Positions 51,583 to 62,105 are shown, numbered from the stretch's first letter. The stretch: 64,000 bases of DNA from Pleomorphomonas diazotrophica (GCF_002844595.1 NZ_PJNW01000011.1:124001-188000), one strand, 5' to 3'. Notes: a model not told the origin generated them from the letters alone. A program made the numbers and translations.

Positions 51583-51959
51583 TCCACAATCTCCTCGGCC
51601 ACCGCGACGGTGACGCCCTCCTCGGCGCGGCGCGGACCGATCAGGCGGGCATGGCCGGCGAAAGCGGCGAGCGCGGCAGCCTCCGCCACCGATGGGGTGC
51701 CGAAACGGGCGAGCGCGGCTGATGACGGCGTGGCAATGCGATCGGCCATGGCGGCGAGCGCGTCGTGGGACAGAAAGACCAGCGGCAACGCGAGGCTTTC
51801 GGCTGCCTCGCGCAGTCCGGCTTCGCCGCGCTTGTCCTCGATGGTGAAAAGGCCAATGGCGGATGCCAAGCCAGCCGTCGCCGCACTGACCAGCCGGATG
51901 ATCGCCTCGGCCGGAACGCCGCGGCGGCAGCCGACGCCGATGGCTAGCCGGCCGCTCAC
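51579..51959 (-). CDS. cobE: Cobalamin biosynthesis protein CobE (CbiG C-terminal-like)
   Basis: This 126-residue protein matches CobE/Cbi[63 protein letters not shown]-type ending ([13 protein letters not shown]). CobE is needed in the aerobic route, but its reaction is unclear. I prefer the GTG at 51959, which overlaps the cobL stop as GTGA; a GTG at 51977 would add six residues. Confidence 0.9.
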   Translation of the reverse strand: MSGRLAIGVGCRRGVPAEAIIRLVSAATAGLASAIGLFTIEDKRGEAGLREAAESLALPLVFLSHDALAAMADRIATPSSAALARFGTPSVAEAAALAAFAGHARLIGPRRAEEGVTVAVAEEIVE

Positions 51960-53176
51960 GGCTTCACCCAGGTCCACTGGACCACCGGAAGCGCCGGCCT
52001 CAGCGCATGGAAGCCGCCAATGCGGTCCAGGCGGGAGATGGCGATCTGCGTGAGTTCGCCGCCCAGACGCGCCTGCAGGGCAAAGACCTCGGCTGTCGTT
52101 TCCACGGTGACTGCATTGATGACCAGCCGTCCGCCGGATCTCAGCCGGTCGACGCAGGTATCGACGACGCCGGGATCGCCCGAACCACCGCCGATGAAGA
52201 TCGCATCGGGATCGGGGAGATTGTGGAGACCATCCGGCGCCTTGCTTTCGATCACTTGCAGATCAGGGACGCCGAAGCTCAGGGCGTTGCGCATGATGCG
52301 AGCGGCGCGCGGCGCGTTTTCCTCGAGGGCAAAGGCGCGCAGCGAGGGATCCGAGAGCATCCATTCGATGGCGACGGAGCCCGAACCGGCACCGACGTCC
52401 CATAGCGTTTCGCCGCGCGTCGGCCGCAACGCGGCGACGGTCAATGCCCTGATCTCGCGCTTGGATATCTGGCCGTCATGCTCGAACCAGTCGTCCGGCA
52501 GGCCGGGCGTGAAGGGAATGACGCGGGCGTCTCGCCCGCCTTCCACTTCGATGGCGACAAGATTGAGCGGATCGATATCGTCGATATCGAAGGCATCGGC
52601 AGAGGCCGAGCGGCGGCGCTCCCTGAGACCACCCATCGCTTCGAGCACGGTGAGGCGGCTCTTGCCGAGGCCGCGCGTGGTCAGCAGTGTCGCGAGCTTT
52701 GCCGGCGTCGTGCCATCCCAGGACAGCGCGAGCAAGCGGGCGCCGGGTTGGACATGCGGCAGAACGCGCTCGAGCGCCCTGCCGTGCAGGCTGACGCGGA
52801 CGACATCCTGCCCCGGCCAGCCGAGCCGGGCGGCGGCCAGCGCGAAAGCCGAGGGTGCCGGCAGAACTGTCATTTCCCGGGGATCGACGATTTCGGCCAA
52901 AAGCGAGCCGACGCCGTAGAAGAAGGGATCGCCGGAGGCGAGCACCGCCACCGGACTGCCGCGTCGGGCGAGAATGGCAGGAAAAGCGTCCTTGAGCGGC
53001 GACGGCCACACCAGCGAAATCGCCGGATCGGCCTTGATGAGATCAAGATGGCGACGGCCACCTACGATGAAACCCGCTTGTGCGATTGCCGAAACTGCCG
53101 CAGGAGAGAGGCCGTCGAGACCGTCCTCTCCGAGGCCGACGATCGTCAGCCAGGGTGGAAGGGAGGTTTCAGCCAT
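51956..53176 (-). CDS. cobL: Precorrin-6Y C5,15-methyltransferase (decarboxylating)
   Basis: CobL methylates C5 and C15 and decarboxylates the C12 acetate. The 406-residue fusion has an N-terminal CbiE-like methylase ([35 protein letters not shown]) and a C-terminal CbiT-like methyltransferase ([32 protein letters not shown]). Its ATG at 53176 shares bases with the divergent cobK ATG; GGAG lies six bases before it. Confidence 0.94.
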   Translation of the reverse strand: MAETSLPPWLTIVGLGEDGLDGLSPAAVSAIAQAGFIVGGRRHLDLIKADPAISLVWPSPLKDAFPAILARRGSPVAVLASGDPFFYGVGSLLAEIVDPREMTVLPAPSAFALAAARLGWPGQDVVRVSLHGRALERVLPHVQPGARLLALSWDGTTPAKLATLLTTRGLGKSRLTVLEAMGGLRERRRSASADAFDIDDIDPLNLVAIEVEGGRDARVIPFTPGLPDDWFEHDGQISKREIRALTVAALRPTRGETLWDVGAGSGSVAIEWMLSDPSLRAFALEENAPRAARIMRNALSFGVPDLQVIESKAPDGLHNLPDPDAIFIGGGSGDPGVVDTCVDRLRSGGRLVINAVTVETTAEVFALQARLGGELTQIAISRLDRIGGFHALRPALPVVQWTWVKP

Positions 53177-53954
53177 GGGGGACTCCGCAAGACCGATGCG
53201 CATTCTCGTCCTGGGTGGGACCACCGAGGCCTCGCGCCTTTCCGAACGGCTGCAAAAGCGCCAGGACATCTGGGCGCTGCTGTCGCTGGCCGGCCGTACC
53301 CACGAACCGGCGGCGCAGGCGCTCAACACCCGCGTTGGTGGCTTTGGCGGCATCGAGGGCCTTGCCACCTTCCTGCGCGACCAGCAGATCGACCTTCTGA
53401 TCGACGCCACCCATCCCTTCGCCGCCCGCATCTCGGCCAATGCCGTGGCGGCCAGCGAGATGACCGGCGTGCCGCTGATCCGCTACACGCGCGAGCCGTG
53501 GAAGCCGGTGCCGGGCGACAACTGGCTGGAGGTTCCCGACCTCGACGCCGCCTGCGCGGCGCTCGGCCCCGAGCCGAAGTGCGTGTTCCTGACCGTCGGC
53601 CGGCTCGGCCTTGCCGCCTTCGAGGCGGCACCGCAGCATCACTATGTCGTCCGCTCCATCGACCCGCCGCACGAGCTGAACCTGCCGGACTACCGGCTGC
53701 TGCTTGAACGCGGCCCGTTCGACGAAGAATCGCAAGCCCGGCTGATGCAGGCCGAGCGGGTGGAAATCATGGTCACCAAGAATGCCGGCGGCGATGCCAC
53801 CTATGGCAAGGTCGCGGCGGCCCGACGCCTGGGCCTGCCGGTGATCATGGTGGCGCCACCCGAACCGGTGACTGTCACCACCTATCACGAGCTCGATGAC
53901 GTGATGGCCGACATCATGGCGCGGCTTGCTCATGCCGCCCCTCCCCTCGCCTGA
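53175..53954 (+). CDS. cobK: Precorrin-6A reductase
   Basis: CobK reduces precorrin-6A to dihydro-precorrin-6 with NADPH. The 259-residue protein has the CobK motifs MRILVLGGTTEASRLSERLQ, GGFGGIEGLATFLRDQQIDLLIDATHPFAARIS, and VTKNAGGDATYGKVAAARRL. AAGGGAGG lies eight bases before the ATG at 53175; an ATG at 53196 is a shorter alternative. Its end overlaps the convergent cobJ by 25 bases. Confidence 0.93.
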   Translation: MGDSARPMRILVLGGTTEASRLSERLQKRQDIWALLSLAGRTHEPAAQALNTRVGGFGGIEGLATFLRDQQIDLLIDATHPFAARISANAVAASEMTGVPLIRYTREPWKPVPGDNWLEVPDLDAACAALGPEPKCVFLTVGRLGLAAFEAAPQHHYVVRSIDPPHELNLPDYRLLLERGPFDEESQARLMQAERVEIMVTKNAGGDATYGKVAAARRLGLPVIMVAPPEPVTVTTYHELDDVMADIMARLAHAAPPLA

Positions 53955-54697
53955 CGCGGGCTGAGAATCCAAGGCGTTCCGCCCGGCCGGTCGATCAATC
54001 GGCTTTCCGAAGAGCCGATGATCACCATCGTCGCCATGTCGGCGATGGAAGGGTCGGCATCGGAGAGCGTCGTCACGACGATCCGCTCATCCGGCCGGCC
54101 GACGGCGCGGGCAAAGGCAACCGGCGTCGAGCCGGCCTTCAAACTCCGCAGCAAATCGAAAGCCTCGAAGATTCGTGTTGGCCGCGCCTTCGAGGCGGGA
54201 TTGTAGAGGGCGATGACGAAGTCGCCTTCAGCAGCGGCCCGAAGCCGCTTTTCGACCAGCGCCCAAGGCTTGAGGTTGTCGGACAGCGAGATGGCGCAGA
54301 AATCGTGGCCGAGCGGCGCGCCGAGCCGGGCTGCCGCCGCCTGCATGGCGGACACGCCGGGCATAACGGTGACCGGCAGGTCGCGGGCGGTTTCGTCGAC
54401 CTCCACCGCTTCGATGACAGCTGCCGCCATGGCGAAGACGCCGGGGTCGCCGCCCGAGACGACGGCGACGATGCGACCGGCGCGGGCCAGATTGATGGCA
54501 AAACGCGCCCGTTCCAGCTCGACGCGATTGTCGCTGCCGTGGCGCGCCTGGCCGGGTCTTTCCGGACAGCGGGCGATATAGGGCTCGTAGCCGACGAGGT
54601 CGGTTGCCCGTTCGAGCGCGGCGCTGACCTCCGGTGTTCGCCAGCAGTCTGGGCCGGGTCCAAGGCCAACCACCAGAATTTCGCCCGCTCCGTTCAT
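53930..54697 (-). CDS. cobJ: Precorrin-3B C17-methyltransferase
   Basis: CobJ methylates C17 and drives ring contraction. The 255-residue protein has ILVVGLGPGPDCWRTPEVSAALERATDLVGYEPYI, VVSGGDPGVFAMAAAVIEAVE, VMPGVSAMQAAAARLGAPLGHDFCAISLSD and ALYNPASKARP. It overlaps cobI by four bases and ends the riboswitch-led operon. Confidence 0.95.
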   Translation of the reverse strand: MNGAGEILVVGLGPGPDCWRTPEVSAALERATDLVGYEPYIARCPERPGQARHGSDNRVELERARFAINLARAGRIVAVVSGGDPGVFAMAAAVIEAVEVDETARDLPVTVMPGVSAMQAAAARLGAPLGHDFCAISLSDNLKPWALVEKRLRAAAEGDFVIALYNPASKARPTRIFEAFDLLRSLKAGSTPVAFARAVGRPDERIVVTTLSDADPSIADMATMVIIGSSESRLIDRPGGTPWILSPRQARGGAA

Positions 54698-55425
54698 GGC
54701 CGCCGTCCTTCACCGCCGATCAGAATCAGCGAGAAATAGGGCGAGGCATCGTCGGTCTTCTCGGGCAGCGGCAGCACGACTTCCCCCTCCATCGAGCCGC
54801 GCTCGATGTAGATGGCGCGATGGGCAAGACCAGCCCGGTCGATTGCCCGCCTGACCTTCGGGAAGTTGGAGCCGAGTTTCATGATGACGGCCGCGTCGGT
54901 GCCTTGGAGGCGGGCAGTGAGATCGTCTTCGGCGAGCGTGCCCGGCAGCACGGCCAGAACGTCGTCGCCCCAGGTCATCGGCAGGCCAGCCGCCGAGGCG
55001 CAGCCGGAGAAGCCGGTGACGCCCGGCGTGATCCTGACCGAGAAGCGGTCCTTGAGGCGCACGTAAAGGTGCATGAAGGAGCCGTAGAACAGCGGGTCGC
55101 CCTCGGCGATCAGCACCACGTCGCGCCCGGCCGATAAGTGCGCGGCCAGCGCCTCGGCCGCCTCGGCATAGAAGCCGCCGACCTCCCGCACATAGAGCGG
55201 ATCGGCAAAGCTCATCTCGGTGGTGAGCGGGTAGTGAAGTGGCAGCTCCTCGGTGCCCGGCCGCACGTAGGCGTCGACGATGGTGCGGGCGTGGCCGCGC
55301 CGGCCCCTCTTGGCGAAATAGGCAAGGACCGGCGCCGAGCCGATCAGCCTTGCCGCCCGGACGGTGACGAGCTCGGGATCACCGGGACCGACGCCGACAC
55401 CGTGAAGCGTTCCAGAGTTGGTCAT
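54694..55425 (-). CDS. cobI: Precorrin-2 C20-methyltransferase
   Basis: CobI methylates C20 of precorrin-2. The 243-residue protein has [61 protein letters not shown] and a C-terminal [11 protein letters not shown]. The start is 55425, which overlaps the cobH stop by four bases; the longer frame upstream lies in cobH. Confidence 0.95.
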   Translation of the reverse strand: MTNSGTLHGVGVGPGDPELVTVRAARLIGSAPVLAYFAKRGRRGHARTIVDAYVRPGTEELPLHYPLTTEMSFADPLYVREVGGFYAEAAEALAAHLSAGRDVVLIAEGDPLFYGSFMHLYVRLKDRFSVRITPGVTGFSGCASAAGLPMTWGDDVLAVLPGTLAEDDLTARLQGTDAAVIMKLGSNFPKVRRAIDRAGLAHRAIYIERGSMEGEVVLPLPEKTDDASPYFSLILIGGEGRRP

Positions 55426-56048
55426 TCGCGGTCGCTCGCCAGCGCGTTGATGGCGGCAGCTGCCATGGCCGATCCACCTTTCCGACCGCGCACCACGATA
55501 TAGGGAACCCGACCATCGGCGATCAGCGCTTCCTTGGATTCGGCAGCGCCGACGAAACCGACCGGCATGCCGATCACCGCAGCCGGCCGCGGCGCGCCGG
55601 CGTCGAGCATCTCGAACAGATGGAAAAGCGCGGTGGGCGCATTGCCGATGGCGACGACGGCGCCCTTGAGGCGTTCGCCCCACAGCATCATGGCCGCCGC
55701 CGTACGGGTGTTGCCGATGGTGAGCGCCAGCGTCGGAACGGAGGGATCGTCGAGCGTGCAGATCACCTCGTTGCTGGCCGGCAGGCGGGCGCGGGTGACG
55801 CCATTGGCCACCATGCGGGAATCGCAGATCACCGGCGCGCCGGCTTCCAGCGCCGCCTTCGCCGCGGCCACCGCACCGGGACCGAAGGCGAGATCGGCAG
55901 CCACCTCCACCATGCCGGCGGCATGGATGACGCGGACGGCCACCTTTTCCTCTTCCGGGGCGAAACGGGCGAGATCGGCTTCCGCCCGGATGATGGCGAA
56001 GGACCGGCGGTAGATTTCCGCGCCGTCGCGGATGTAGTCATGGCTCAT
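55422..56048 (-). CDS. cobH: Precorrin-8X methylmutase
   Basis: CobH moves the C11 methyl to C12, giving hydrogenobyrinate. The 208-residue protein has [22 protein letters not shown], the catalytic histidine in [37 protein letters not shown] and [18 protein letters not shown]. It overlaps cobG and cobI by four bases each. Confidence 0.97.
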   Translation of the reverse strand: MSHDYIRDGAEIYRRSFAIIRAEADLARFAPEEEKVAVRVIHAAGMVEVAADLAFGPGAVAAAKAALEAGAPVICDSRMVANGVTRARLPASNEVICTLDDPSVPTLALTIGNTRTAAAMMLWGERLKGAVVAIGNAPTALFHLFEMLDAGAPRPAAVIGMPVGFVGAAESKEALIADGRVPYIVVRGRKGGSAMAAAAINALASDRE

Positions 56049-57265
56049 TTTTCAACTGTCCCGGAACGGATAAGTGCCTCGACCGCTTCGGGCGTAAGGC
56101 CCGCGTGACGAGGTGGATCGGTTGGTCTGCCGTCTAGCACGAGGTCGAGGCCGCCGTCACGACCGACCAACGTGACGGCGTGGGCGGCGGAACTGGCGCA
56201 GCTCTTTTCGCAACCCGAAACGTGCAGCCAGATGCCGCGAGCGGCAGGTTTCAGCCTTGCAAGGCGGCGGGCGAGATCGCGTGTCTCGATGGTCGCCGAA
56301 GCGCAGGCGGGTGCACCGGGGCAGGCGGCGACGGCGAGGAGCGGGTCGTCTGACGCGGTGGCGAAGCCTGCTTCCGCAAGACGGGGCAGAACATCGGCCG
56401 GAACGCCGGGCAACAACACGGCCCGGAAGGGTGTCAGCCGCAGATCGGATGCGGCTGTGTCGGCAAGGAGATGAAGCTGATTGGCCGTGAGCCGGCCGAA
56501 GGGCAGGCCTATGCCGACATGGGTGGGGAACGCGCCGATCAGCGGGGCAGCATCCGATCTGGCGGCCAGCGTAACGCCTTCCCGCCCCAGGCCGGCGGCG
56601 GCGAAAATGGCCTCGGGGCCGACATGACCGACCAACGTCGCCATGCGGCGCGGCGGCGGATCGATGCGTGATGCGAGATCGAGAAAGGCGTGGGCGAGCC
56701 GGAGAGCACCGGCCACCGCGTCTTCGGTCCGAACCACGATCGCCCGGGCATCGCCGTTGAGCGAAAGAGCGACGCCGTCTTGCAGGAAGCTCAGACGTAT
56801 GTCGGTGGACACGTCGGAGAGGCCAAAGCGTCCACCATCGTCGATCGAAAAGCCAAACTTGCCGGGCAGTTGACGGAGCGACTCATCGGCGACGAGTGCC
56901 GCTTCCAACTGTTTGGCCAGTAGGAAGGCGTCGCCTTGGGCCATCTCGTCGAGATCGGACAGAGGGGAGGCGACCACGTTGCGTACCGCCTCGGCATCGG
57001 CGTCCGCATCAATAAGGCCGAGCATAGCGAGTTCGGTCTCGACAGCCGCATAATCGTCGTTGCGAACGCCCCGAAGCTGCAAACCGCCACGTCGGCCAAG
57101 GTCGAGTTCGCCATTGCCGTAGCGGCGGGCAATCTCGGCAACGGTATGGGCCAACCCTAGAGCAAAACGTCCCCCGGTGATGCGAAGGCGAAGGATCAGG
57201 CCGTCGCCGCTCTGCATGGGGCGACGCGCACCGGGACACCAACCGCGAATGAGGGGCTCGTTCAT
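56045..57265 (-). CDS. cobG: Precorrin-3B synthase (oxygen-dependent CobG)
   Basis: CobG is a sulfite-reductase-like Fe-S monooxygenase that makes precorrin-3B with O2, a marker of the aerobic route. The 406-residue protein has the ferredoxin-like half [31 protein letters not shown], and the [4Fe-4S] ligands in [16 protein letters not shown] and [10 protein letters not shown]. The start is the ATG at 57265, which overlaps the cobN stop by four bases. Confidence 0.94.
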   Translation of the reverse strand: MNEPLIRGWCPGARRPMQSGDGLILRLRITGGRFALGLAHTVAEIARRYGNGELDLGRRGGLQLRGVRNDDYAAVETELAMLGLIDADADAEAVRNVVASPLSDLDEMAQGDAFLLAKQLEAALVADESLRQLPGKFGFSIDDGGRFGLSDVSTDIRLSFLQDGVALSLNGDARAIVVRTEDAVAGALRLAHAFLDLASRIDPPPRRMATLVGHVGPEAIFAAAGLGREGVTLAARSDAAPLIGAFPTHVGIGLPFGRLTANQLHLLADTAASDLRLTPFRAVLLPGVPADVLPRLAEAGFATASDDPLLAVAACPGAPACASATIETRDLARRLARLKPAARGIWLHVSGCEKSCASSAAHAVTLVGRDGGLDLVLDGRPTDPPRHAGLTPEAVEALIRSGTVEK

Positions 57266-60200
57266 CCGAGGCGCGCCTCCGTCTCGGCGAGGCGGGCCGC
57301 GACCGAGTTGCGCCGCAGCGCCCAGGCACCCCGATCGATCACTTTTCTGAGCCGCAGAAGCGCATCGCGAACAGCCGCGGGATTGGCGTCGACCAGAAAA
57401 TCGCGCACCCGGTCGTCGCCGAAGGTGGCGTCGAACAACCGGTCGAAATGCCTGACGTCGACGGCATTCGACAGCGTTGCAAAGGCGCAGAGATTGGCTA
57501 CCGCCTCGCAAATTTCAGCGGCGCCGCGGTGACCGTGGCGCATCTGTCCGGCAATCCAGCGCGGATTGGCGGCGCGACCGTGAATGACGCGGCCGATTTC
57601 CTCACTGAGGCTGCGGGCCTTCGGCGCGTCGCCGGTGGTGTCGACGTGGTAGAGCGTCGCCCGGCCGCCGAGCGCTTCCGAAGCGGCGGCAAAGCCGCCC
57701 TCGTGGGCGGGAAAGGCGTCGTTGGACAGGAGATCCTGGCCGTCGAGATCCTGGACGTGGACGAAAGCGTCGGCGGCGGCGACGCGTGCTGCAAAGCCCG
57801 GGGCATCGGCGGCTTCTCCGTCGGCGGCATAGGCATAGCCTGAAGCAGCGAGATAGGCGTCGGCGAGCGTATTGCGGTCGGCCGAAAGATCGTCTGGCGT
57901 CATCTCGCCGAGGCCGCTGCCGAAGGCGCCGGGGGCTGCGCCATAGATGCGGGAAGGCGCCGGTTCGCGCCCTGCGGCGAGCGGATTGGTTTCCGCGTCC
58001 TCATCGAGTGCCGCCACCGCCTTCACCGCCTGATCGAACAGAGCGATCTGGCCGGGAAAAACGTCACGGAAGAGGCCGGAGACGCGCAACGTCACGTCGA
58101 CGCGCGGCCGGCCGAGCCGAGCGGGTGCAAGCACCGTGAAACCGGAGACACGACCGGAAGCGGCGTCCCAGGTCGGTCGCACGCCGATCAGCGCCAGGGC
58201 TTGCGCGATATCGTCGCCACCGGTGCGCATCGACGCCGATGCCCAGACATCGAGCACGATGGATTTCGGCCAGTCGCCGTGATCTTGGGCATAGCGCGCA
58301 ACGACCTCCTCGGCGGTGCGGGCACCGATCTCCATGGCGGTGCGCGTCGGCACGGCACGCGGATCGATGGCGTAGAGATTGCGTCCCGTCGGCAACACGT
58401 CGAGCCGCCTCGGCCCCGGTGCACCGGAAGGACCGGGGGCGACACGCCGGCCGTCAAGAGCGGCCAGCAGACCCTCCCGTTCGGTATCGGCGGACGTGAG
58501 GAAAGCGCCGGCAGTGGAGAGATCGCCAGCGAGCGCCTCGAGGTGGGCCGCGATACGCGCTTCGTCCGGAGCGCGGCCGAAGACATGCAGACCGTCGGCG
58601 ATGCGCATGTCCTTGACGTCGCAGATCCAGGCGTCGAGGCGCGCCAGCTTGTCGGCCGGGTCGAGATCGGCGGAAAGGCCGGCTGCCTCGGCGATGCCGG
58701 CGGCTTCCGCCTTGTCGGTCAGCACTGCGGCGAGATGCTTCGCCCGCCGCGGGTCGAGCGCCTGCGCGTTGGCGAACTCGTCCACCAGCATCTCGATGTC
58801 GGCAATGTCGCCATAGGCGCCGGCACGGGTGAGCGGCGGCGTCAGGTGCCCCAAGGCGATGGCCGCGATGCGGCGCTTGGCCTGGGCCGCCTCGCCGGGG
58901 TTGTTGACGATGAACGGATAGACGACCGGCATACCATCCGTCAGCGCTACCGGTGCACAGTCGCCTGAGAGCCCTGCTGCCTTGCCCGGCAGCCATTCGA
59001 GCGTGCCGTGGGTGCCGAGATGGACCATGGCGTGGGCATCAAAGCCGTGCCTGAGCCAGAGATAGAACGCCGCATAGGCGTGGCGCGGGGGAAGGTTGGG
59101 GTCGTGATGATCGGTGGCGCGACTGTCGGAGCGGCCCCGATCGGGCTGTACGGCGATGACGAGATTGCCGGCGATGATCGCGGAGAGGCGGAAAACGCCG
59201 CTCTGGACCTGCGGGTCGGCTTCCGGTGCCCCCCAGGCCGCCATCATCGAAGCGCGTAGCGCCTCGGGCAGCTCGGCAAGCCAGCCGTGATAGTCGGCAA
59301 GCGGAATATCGATGGTGGCTTTCCCGCCCTCCAGCGCGGCGATCAGCGCCTTTTCATCCGATAGCGGTCCAACTGCGTAGCCGGCTGTCCTGAGATCATC
59401 GGCAATGGCGATCAACGACGCCGGTCCGTCGAGCCCGACGGCGTAGGCGGTGCGGCCGCCCTTGCCGGAATAGTTGGACAGCACCAGACCGACGCGGCGA
59501 TCGGCGCGCGGCGTTCGCCTGAGCTGCGTCCATCCATCGACGAGCCTCACGAGGCGGGCGATACCACCTTCATCCGGCCGATGGCGGATCGGCGTGTATT
59601 CGAGGGCCTCGGCACGATCGGCTGGCGCCTTGAAGCTGATCACCGGGCCGTCGAGGCGGCCGTCGACCTCCGGCAGCACCACGCTCATGGCGAGATCGGT
59701 GGCCGACAGGCCTCGCGACGAAGCCGCCCAGGCTTCGCGTGACAGGGTGGAAAGGGGCGCCTGGATGACCGGCACGTCGGCGATGTCGAGCAGCGTCGTG
59801 CCATCGTCGCGGCGGGCGGAAAAGGCGGTGCAGTTGACGATGGCGTCGGGCTTGAAGGCGGCGATGGCCTCGGCAAGCGGGCGCGCAACCTTGGGATCCT
59901 TCAGCGACGTGACCCATACCGGCAGCACGCCAAAGCCGGCCGTTGCCAGCACCTCGGCCACCGCCGCGATCGGCGCGGCATCGCCTGCGTTGACGAGCGC
60001 GCGGTAGCCGACGACCAATACCCGCCGATCACCGGTGCGGCCCGCCTCTGGGAAGACGCCGAAGGCGGGCTGCGGTGCCGGCTCCTGCCAAATCGTGTCA
60101 TGTCCCAGACGGGCCGTGATGAAGGCGAGCGCGGCGGCGATGTTGTCGGGGCCGCCGAAGGTGAACCAACGTTCGAGCCGGGCCAGGTCTTCGGCCGGTA

Positions 60201-60588
60201 GCGTCGACGCCTCGACAAGACGCGGATCCGGCCAATCATCGCCGGGGATCATCGCCAGGTGGATGCCTTTGGAACGCGCGAGCATGGCGAGTTCATCGAC
60301 GCCGTAGCGCCAGTAATCGGCACCTCCTAACAACCGCACCAAAACGAAGCGCGCCTTGGCGGCGACTTTCTCAAGATAGAGGTCGACCGAATAGGGATGG
60401 CGCAGGGCGGCGAGCGAGGCGAGGCGAAGACTCGGCGCATCGGGGCCGAGCCGGCCGTGCATGGCGGCGACGAGACCGAGGTCGCTGTCGGAAAAGGACA
60501 GCACCACAATGTCGGCTGGCGTCTGGCCGAGATCGACCGCTGCGACGCTGTCGTCGAGCGAGCGAATCTGTTCGGCCAGAATGTGCAA
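57262..60588 (-). CDS. cobN: Cobaltochelatase subunit CobN
   Basis: CobN is the large subunit of the ATP-dependent cobaltochelatase that inserts Co into hydrogenobyrinate a,c-diamide with CobS and CobT, neither of which is in this window. The 1108-residue protein is somewhat shorter than the longest CobN proteins. It has LAEQIRSLDDSVAAVDLGQTPADIV at the start, DAHAMVHLGTHGTLEWLPGKAAGL in the middle and MRHGHRGAAEICEAVANL near the end. It starts with TTG at 60588; the start is set by AAAGGAGG six bases upstream. Confidence 0.95.
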   Translation of the reverse strand: MHILAEQIRSLDDSVAAVDLGQTPADIVVLSFSDSDLGLVAAMHGRLGPDAPSLRLASLAALRHPYSVDLYLEKVAAKARFVLVRLLGGADYWRYGVDELAMLARSKGIHLAMIPGDDWPDPRLVEASTLPAEDLARLERWFTFGGPDNIAAALAFITARLGHDTIWQEPAPQPAFGVFPEAGRTGDRRVLVVGYRALVNAGDAAPIAAVAEVLATAGFGVLPVWVTSLKDPKVARPLAEAIAAFKPDAIVNCTAFSARRDDGTTLLDIADVPVIQAPLSTLSREAWAASSRGLSATDLAMSVVLPEVDGRLDGPVISFKAPADRAEALEYTPIRHRPDEGGIARLVRLVDGWTQLRRTPRADRRVGLVLSNYSGKGGRTAYAVGLDGPASLIAIADDLRTAGYAVGPLSDEKALIAALEGGKATIDIPLADYHGWLAELPEALRASMMAAWGAPEADPQVQSGVFRLSAIIAGNLVIAVQPDRGRSDSRATDHHDPNLPPRHAYAAFYLWLRHGFDAHAMVHLGTHGTLEWLPGKAAGLSGDCAPVALTDGMPVVYPFIVNNPGEAAQAKRRIAAIALGHLTPPLTRAGAYGDIADIEMLVDEFANAQALDPRRAKHLAAVLTDKAEAAGIAEAAGLSADLDPADKLARLDAWICDVKDMRIADGLHVFGRAPDEARIAAHLEALAGDLSTAGAFLTSADTEREGLLAALDGRRVAPGPSGAPGPRRLDVLPTGRNLYAIDPRAVPTRTAMEIGARTAEEVVARYAQDHGDWPKSIVLDVWASASMRTGGDDIAQALALIGVRPTWDAASGRVSGFTVLAPARLGRPRVDVTLRVSGLFRDVFPGQIALFDQAVKAVAALDEDAETNPLAAGREPAPSRIYGAAPGAFGSGLGEMTPDDLSADRNTLADAYLAASGYAYAADGEAADAPGFAARVAAADAFVHVQDLDGQDLLSNDAFPAHEGGFAAASEALGGRATLYHVDTTGDAPKARSLSEEIGRVIHGRAANPRWIAGQMRHGHRGAAEICEAVANLCAFATLSNAVDVRHFDRLFDATFGDDRVRDFLVDANPAAVRDALLRLRKVIDRGAWALRRNSVAARLAETEARLG

Positions 60589-60594
60589 GGCGGT

Positions 60595-60602
60595 CCTCCT
60601 TT
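60595..60602 (-). promoter_or_regulatory. Ribosome binding site that fixes the TTG start of cobN
   Basis: AAAGGAGG on the minus strand ends six bases before TTG at 60588. It compensates for the weak start codon and supports MHILAEQ as the N-terminus. Confidence 0.75.
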
Positions 60603-60609
60603 GACGAGG

Positions 60610-61638
60610 TCAGGCAAGAGCGGCCCGGATGGCCGTCTCGTCGATGCCCTTTTCGCCGATCACCACCAGCGCGCTGCGGCGCGGGCCGGAGGGCCACGGC
60701 CGGTCGAAGGCGTGACGGAAGCGGCCGCCAACGCCCTGCACCAAAAGGCGCATCGGCTTGCCGGCGATTTCCACGAAGCCCTTGATGCGCAGGATGTCGT
60801 GCGCCTCGGCCACCGCCTTCAGCCGGGCGATGAGGCTGTCCGGATCGCTGGCCGCACCGATCTCGACGGCGAAGGTCGAGAAATCGTCGTGGTCGTGATC
60901 GCCGAGGCCGTCGTGATGGCTGGGTCGGCTCGACAGATCATCTTCGGCAGCAGCCGCAATCCCCAGCAGGACTTCAGGCGCGATCTCACCCTCGGAGGTC
61001 GGCACGACACGCACCGCCTTGGGCAGCGAAGCGGCAATATCGCCGGAGACTTGGGCCAGTTCCTCGGCGCTGAGAAGGTCGGCCTTGTTGAGCACGACGA
61101 GATCGGCCGCCAGCAGCTGGTCCTCGTAGACTTCCTCGAGCGGGTTGTCATGATCGACCAACGGGTCGTCCTGCCGCTGGGCGAGCACGGCCTCGGGATC
61201 GTCGGCAAAGCGTCCGGCCGCCACGGCGGCGGCATCGACCACGGCGATCACGCCGTCGATCGTGAGGCGGGCGCGGACATCAGGCCAGTCGAAAGCCTTG
61301 ATCAGCGGCTTGGGCAGCGCCAGACCCGAGGTTTCGACGATGATATGGTCCGGCCGCCGGTCCCCTCTAGTCAGCGCCTCAATGGCCGGCAGAAAATCGT
61401 CGGCGACGGTGCAGCAGAGGCAGCCGTTGGCAAGCTCGACGATCGCATCCTCCGGGCAATCCGCCGCACCGCAGGATTTGAGTATGTCGCCGTCGACACC
61501 GACGTCGCCGAACTCGTTGACAATCAGCGCGAGCCGGCGGCCGCCGGCCCGCTCGATGACATGGCGGATCAGCGTCGTTTTGCCGGAACCGAGGAAGCCG
61601 GTGACGATGGTGACTGGAATTTTCGGCTGGGCGTTCAT
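60610..61638 (-). CDS. cobW: CobW-family GTPase / metal chaperone
   Basis: CobW proteins are G3E-family GTPases thought to deliver cobalt for the chelatase. The 342-residue protein has the P-loop VTIVTGFLGSGKTTLIRHVI, the metal-binding GCLCCTVADDF, guanine motif VVLNKADLLS and a His/Asp-rich loop (HHDGLGDHDHDDFST). It precedes cobN and follows the DUF1636 gene with a four-base overlap. Confidence 0.95.
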   Translation of the reverse strand: MNAQPKIPVTIVTGFLGSGKTTLIRHVIERAGGRRLALIVNEFGDVGVDGDILKSCGAADCPEDAIVELANGCLCCTVADDFLPAIEALTRGDRRPDHIIVETSGLALPKPLIKAFDWPDVRARLTIDGVIAVVDAAAVAAGRFADDPEAVLAQRQDDPLVDHDNPLEEVYEDQLLAADLVVLNKADLLSAEELAQVSGDIAASLPKAVRVVPTSEGEIAPEVLLGIAAAAEDDLSSRPSHHDGLGDHDHDDFSTFAVEIGAASDPDSLIARLKAVAEAHDILRIKGFVEIAGKPMRLLVQGVGGRFRHAFDRPWPSGPRRSALVVIGEKGIDETAIRAALA

Positions 61639-62000
61639 CGGCAGGTCTCCGACTGGGGCGGGATGCGGGCGACGAGGCCCGATTTGAGGAGTGGCGGCCG
61701 CTCGCGCCAGGGCACACGGCCATCCTCGCTCGCGGCGTAGCGCTCGGCCGCAACGATCACTTCGTCGGGATCGGCGGCGTCGGCGGCGACATAGGTCCAT
61801 CTGTCCGGCGCGGCGAAGGCGACCGTAACGGGCCGTTTACAGACCGAAAGGCAGTCAACACCGGAAACGCAGACGTCGCTCCGGCCCTCGAGCCGATCGA
61901 CGAGAGCGGCATGGAGGCGCGCGCCGGCCCGCGAGGTCTCGTCATCGTCGGCAGCGCGGCAGTTGACGCAAACATGCAGGGTGACCGGATGCGCCGTCAT
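61635..62000 (-). CDS. DUF1636 small cysteine-rich protein
   Basis: This 121-residue protein has a CxxC-type start (TLHVCVNCRAADDDE) and further cysteines in VCVSGVDCLSVCKRPVTVAF. The pattern resembles thioredoxin-like [2Fe-2S] ferredoxins or metal-binding DUF1636 proteins, which often accompany cobW. It may handle Fe-S, electrons or cobalt, all inferred. GGAG precedes the ATG at 62000. It is the first gene behind the cobalamin riboswitch. Confidence 0.85.
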   Translation of the reverse strand: MTAHPVTLHVCVNCRAADDDETSRAGARLHAALVDRLEGRSDVCVSGVDCLSVCKRPVTVAFAAPDRWTYVAADAADPDEVIVAAERYAASEDGRVPWRERPPLLKSGLVARIPPQSETCR

Positions 62001-62105
62001 GCTCGGCACTCCGGAAACGTCGAAAAGCGGCAGCCGTAAGCTGCCGGGGCACGCGTCATGATCTGGTCCTTTCCCGCCCCACCGGCGGTCTGACTTCCGC
62101 GCGCG

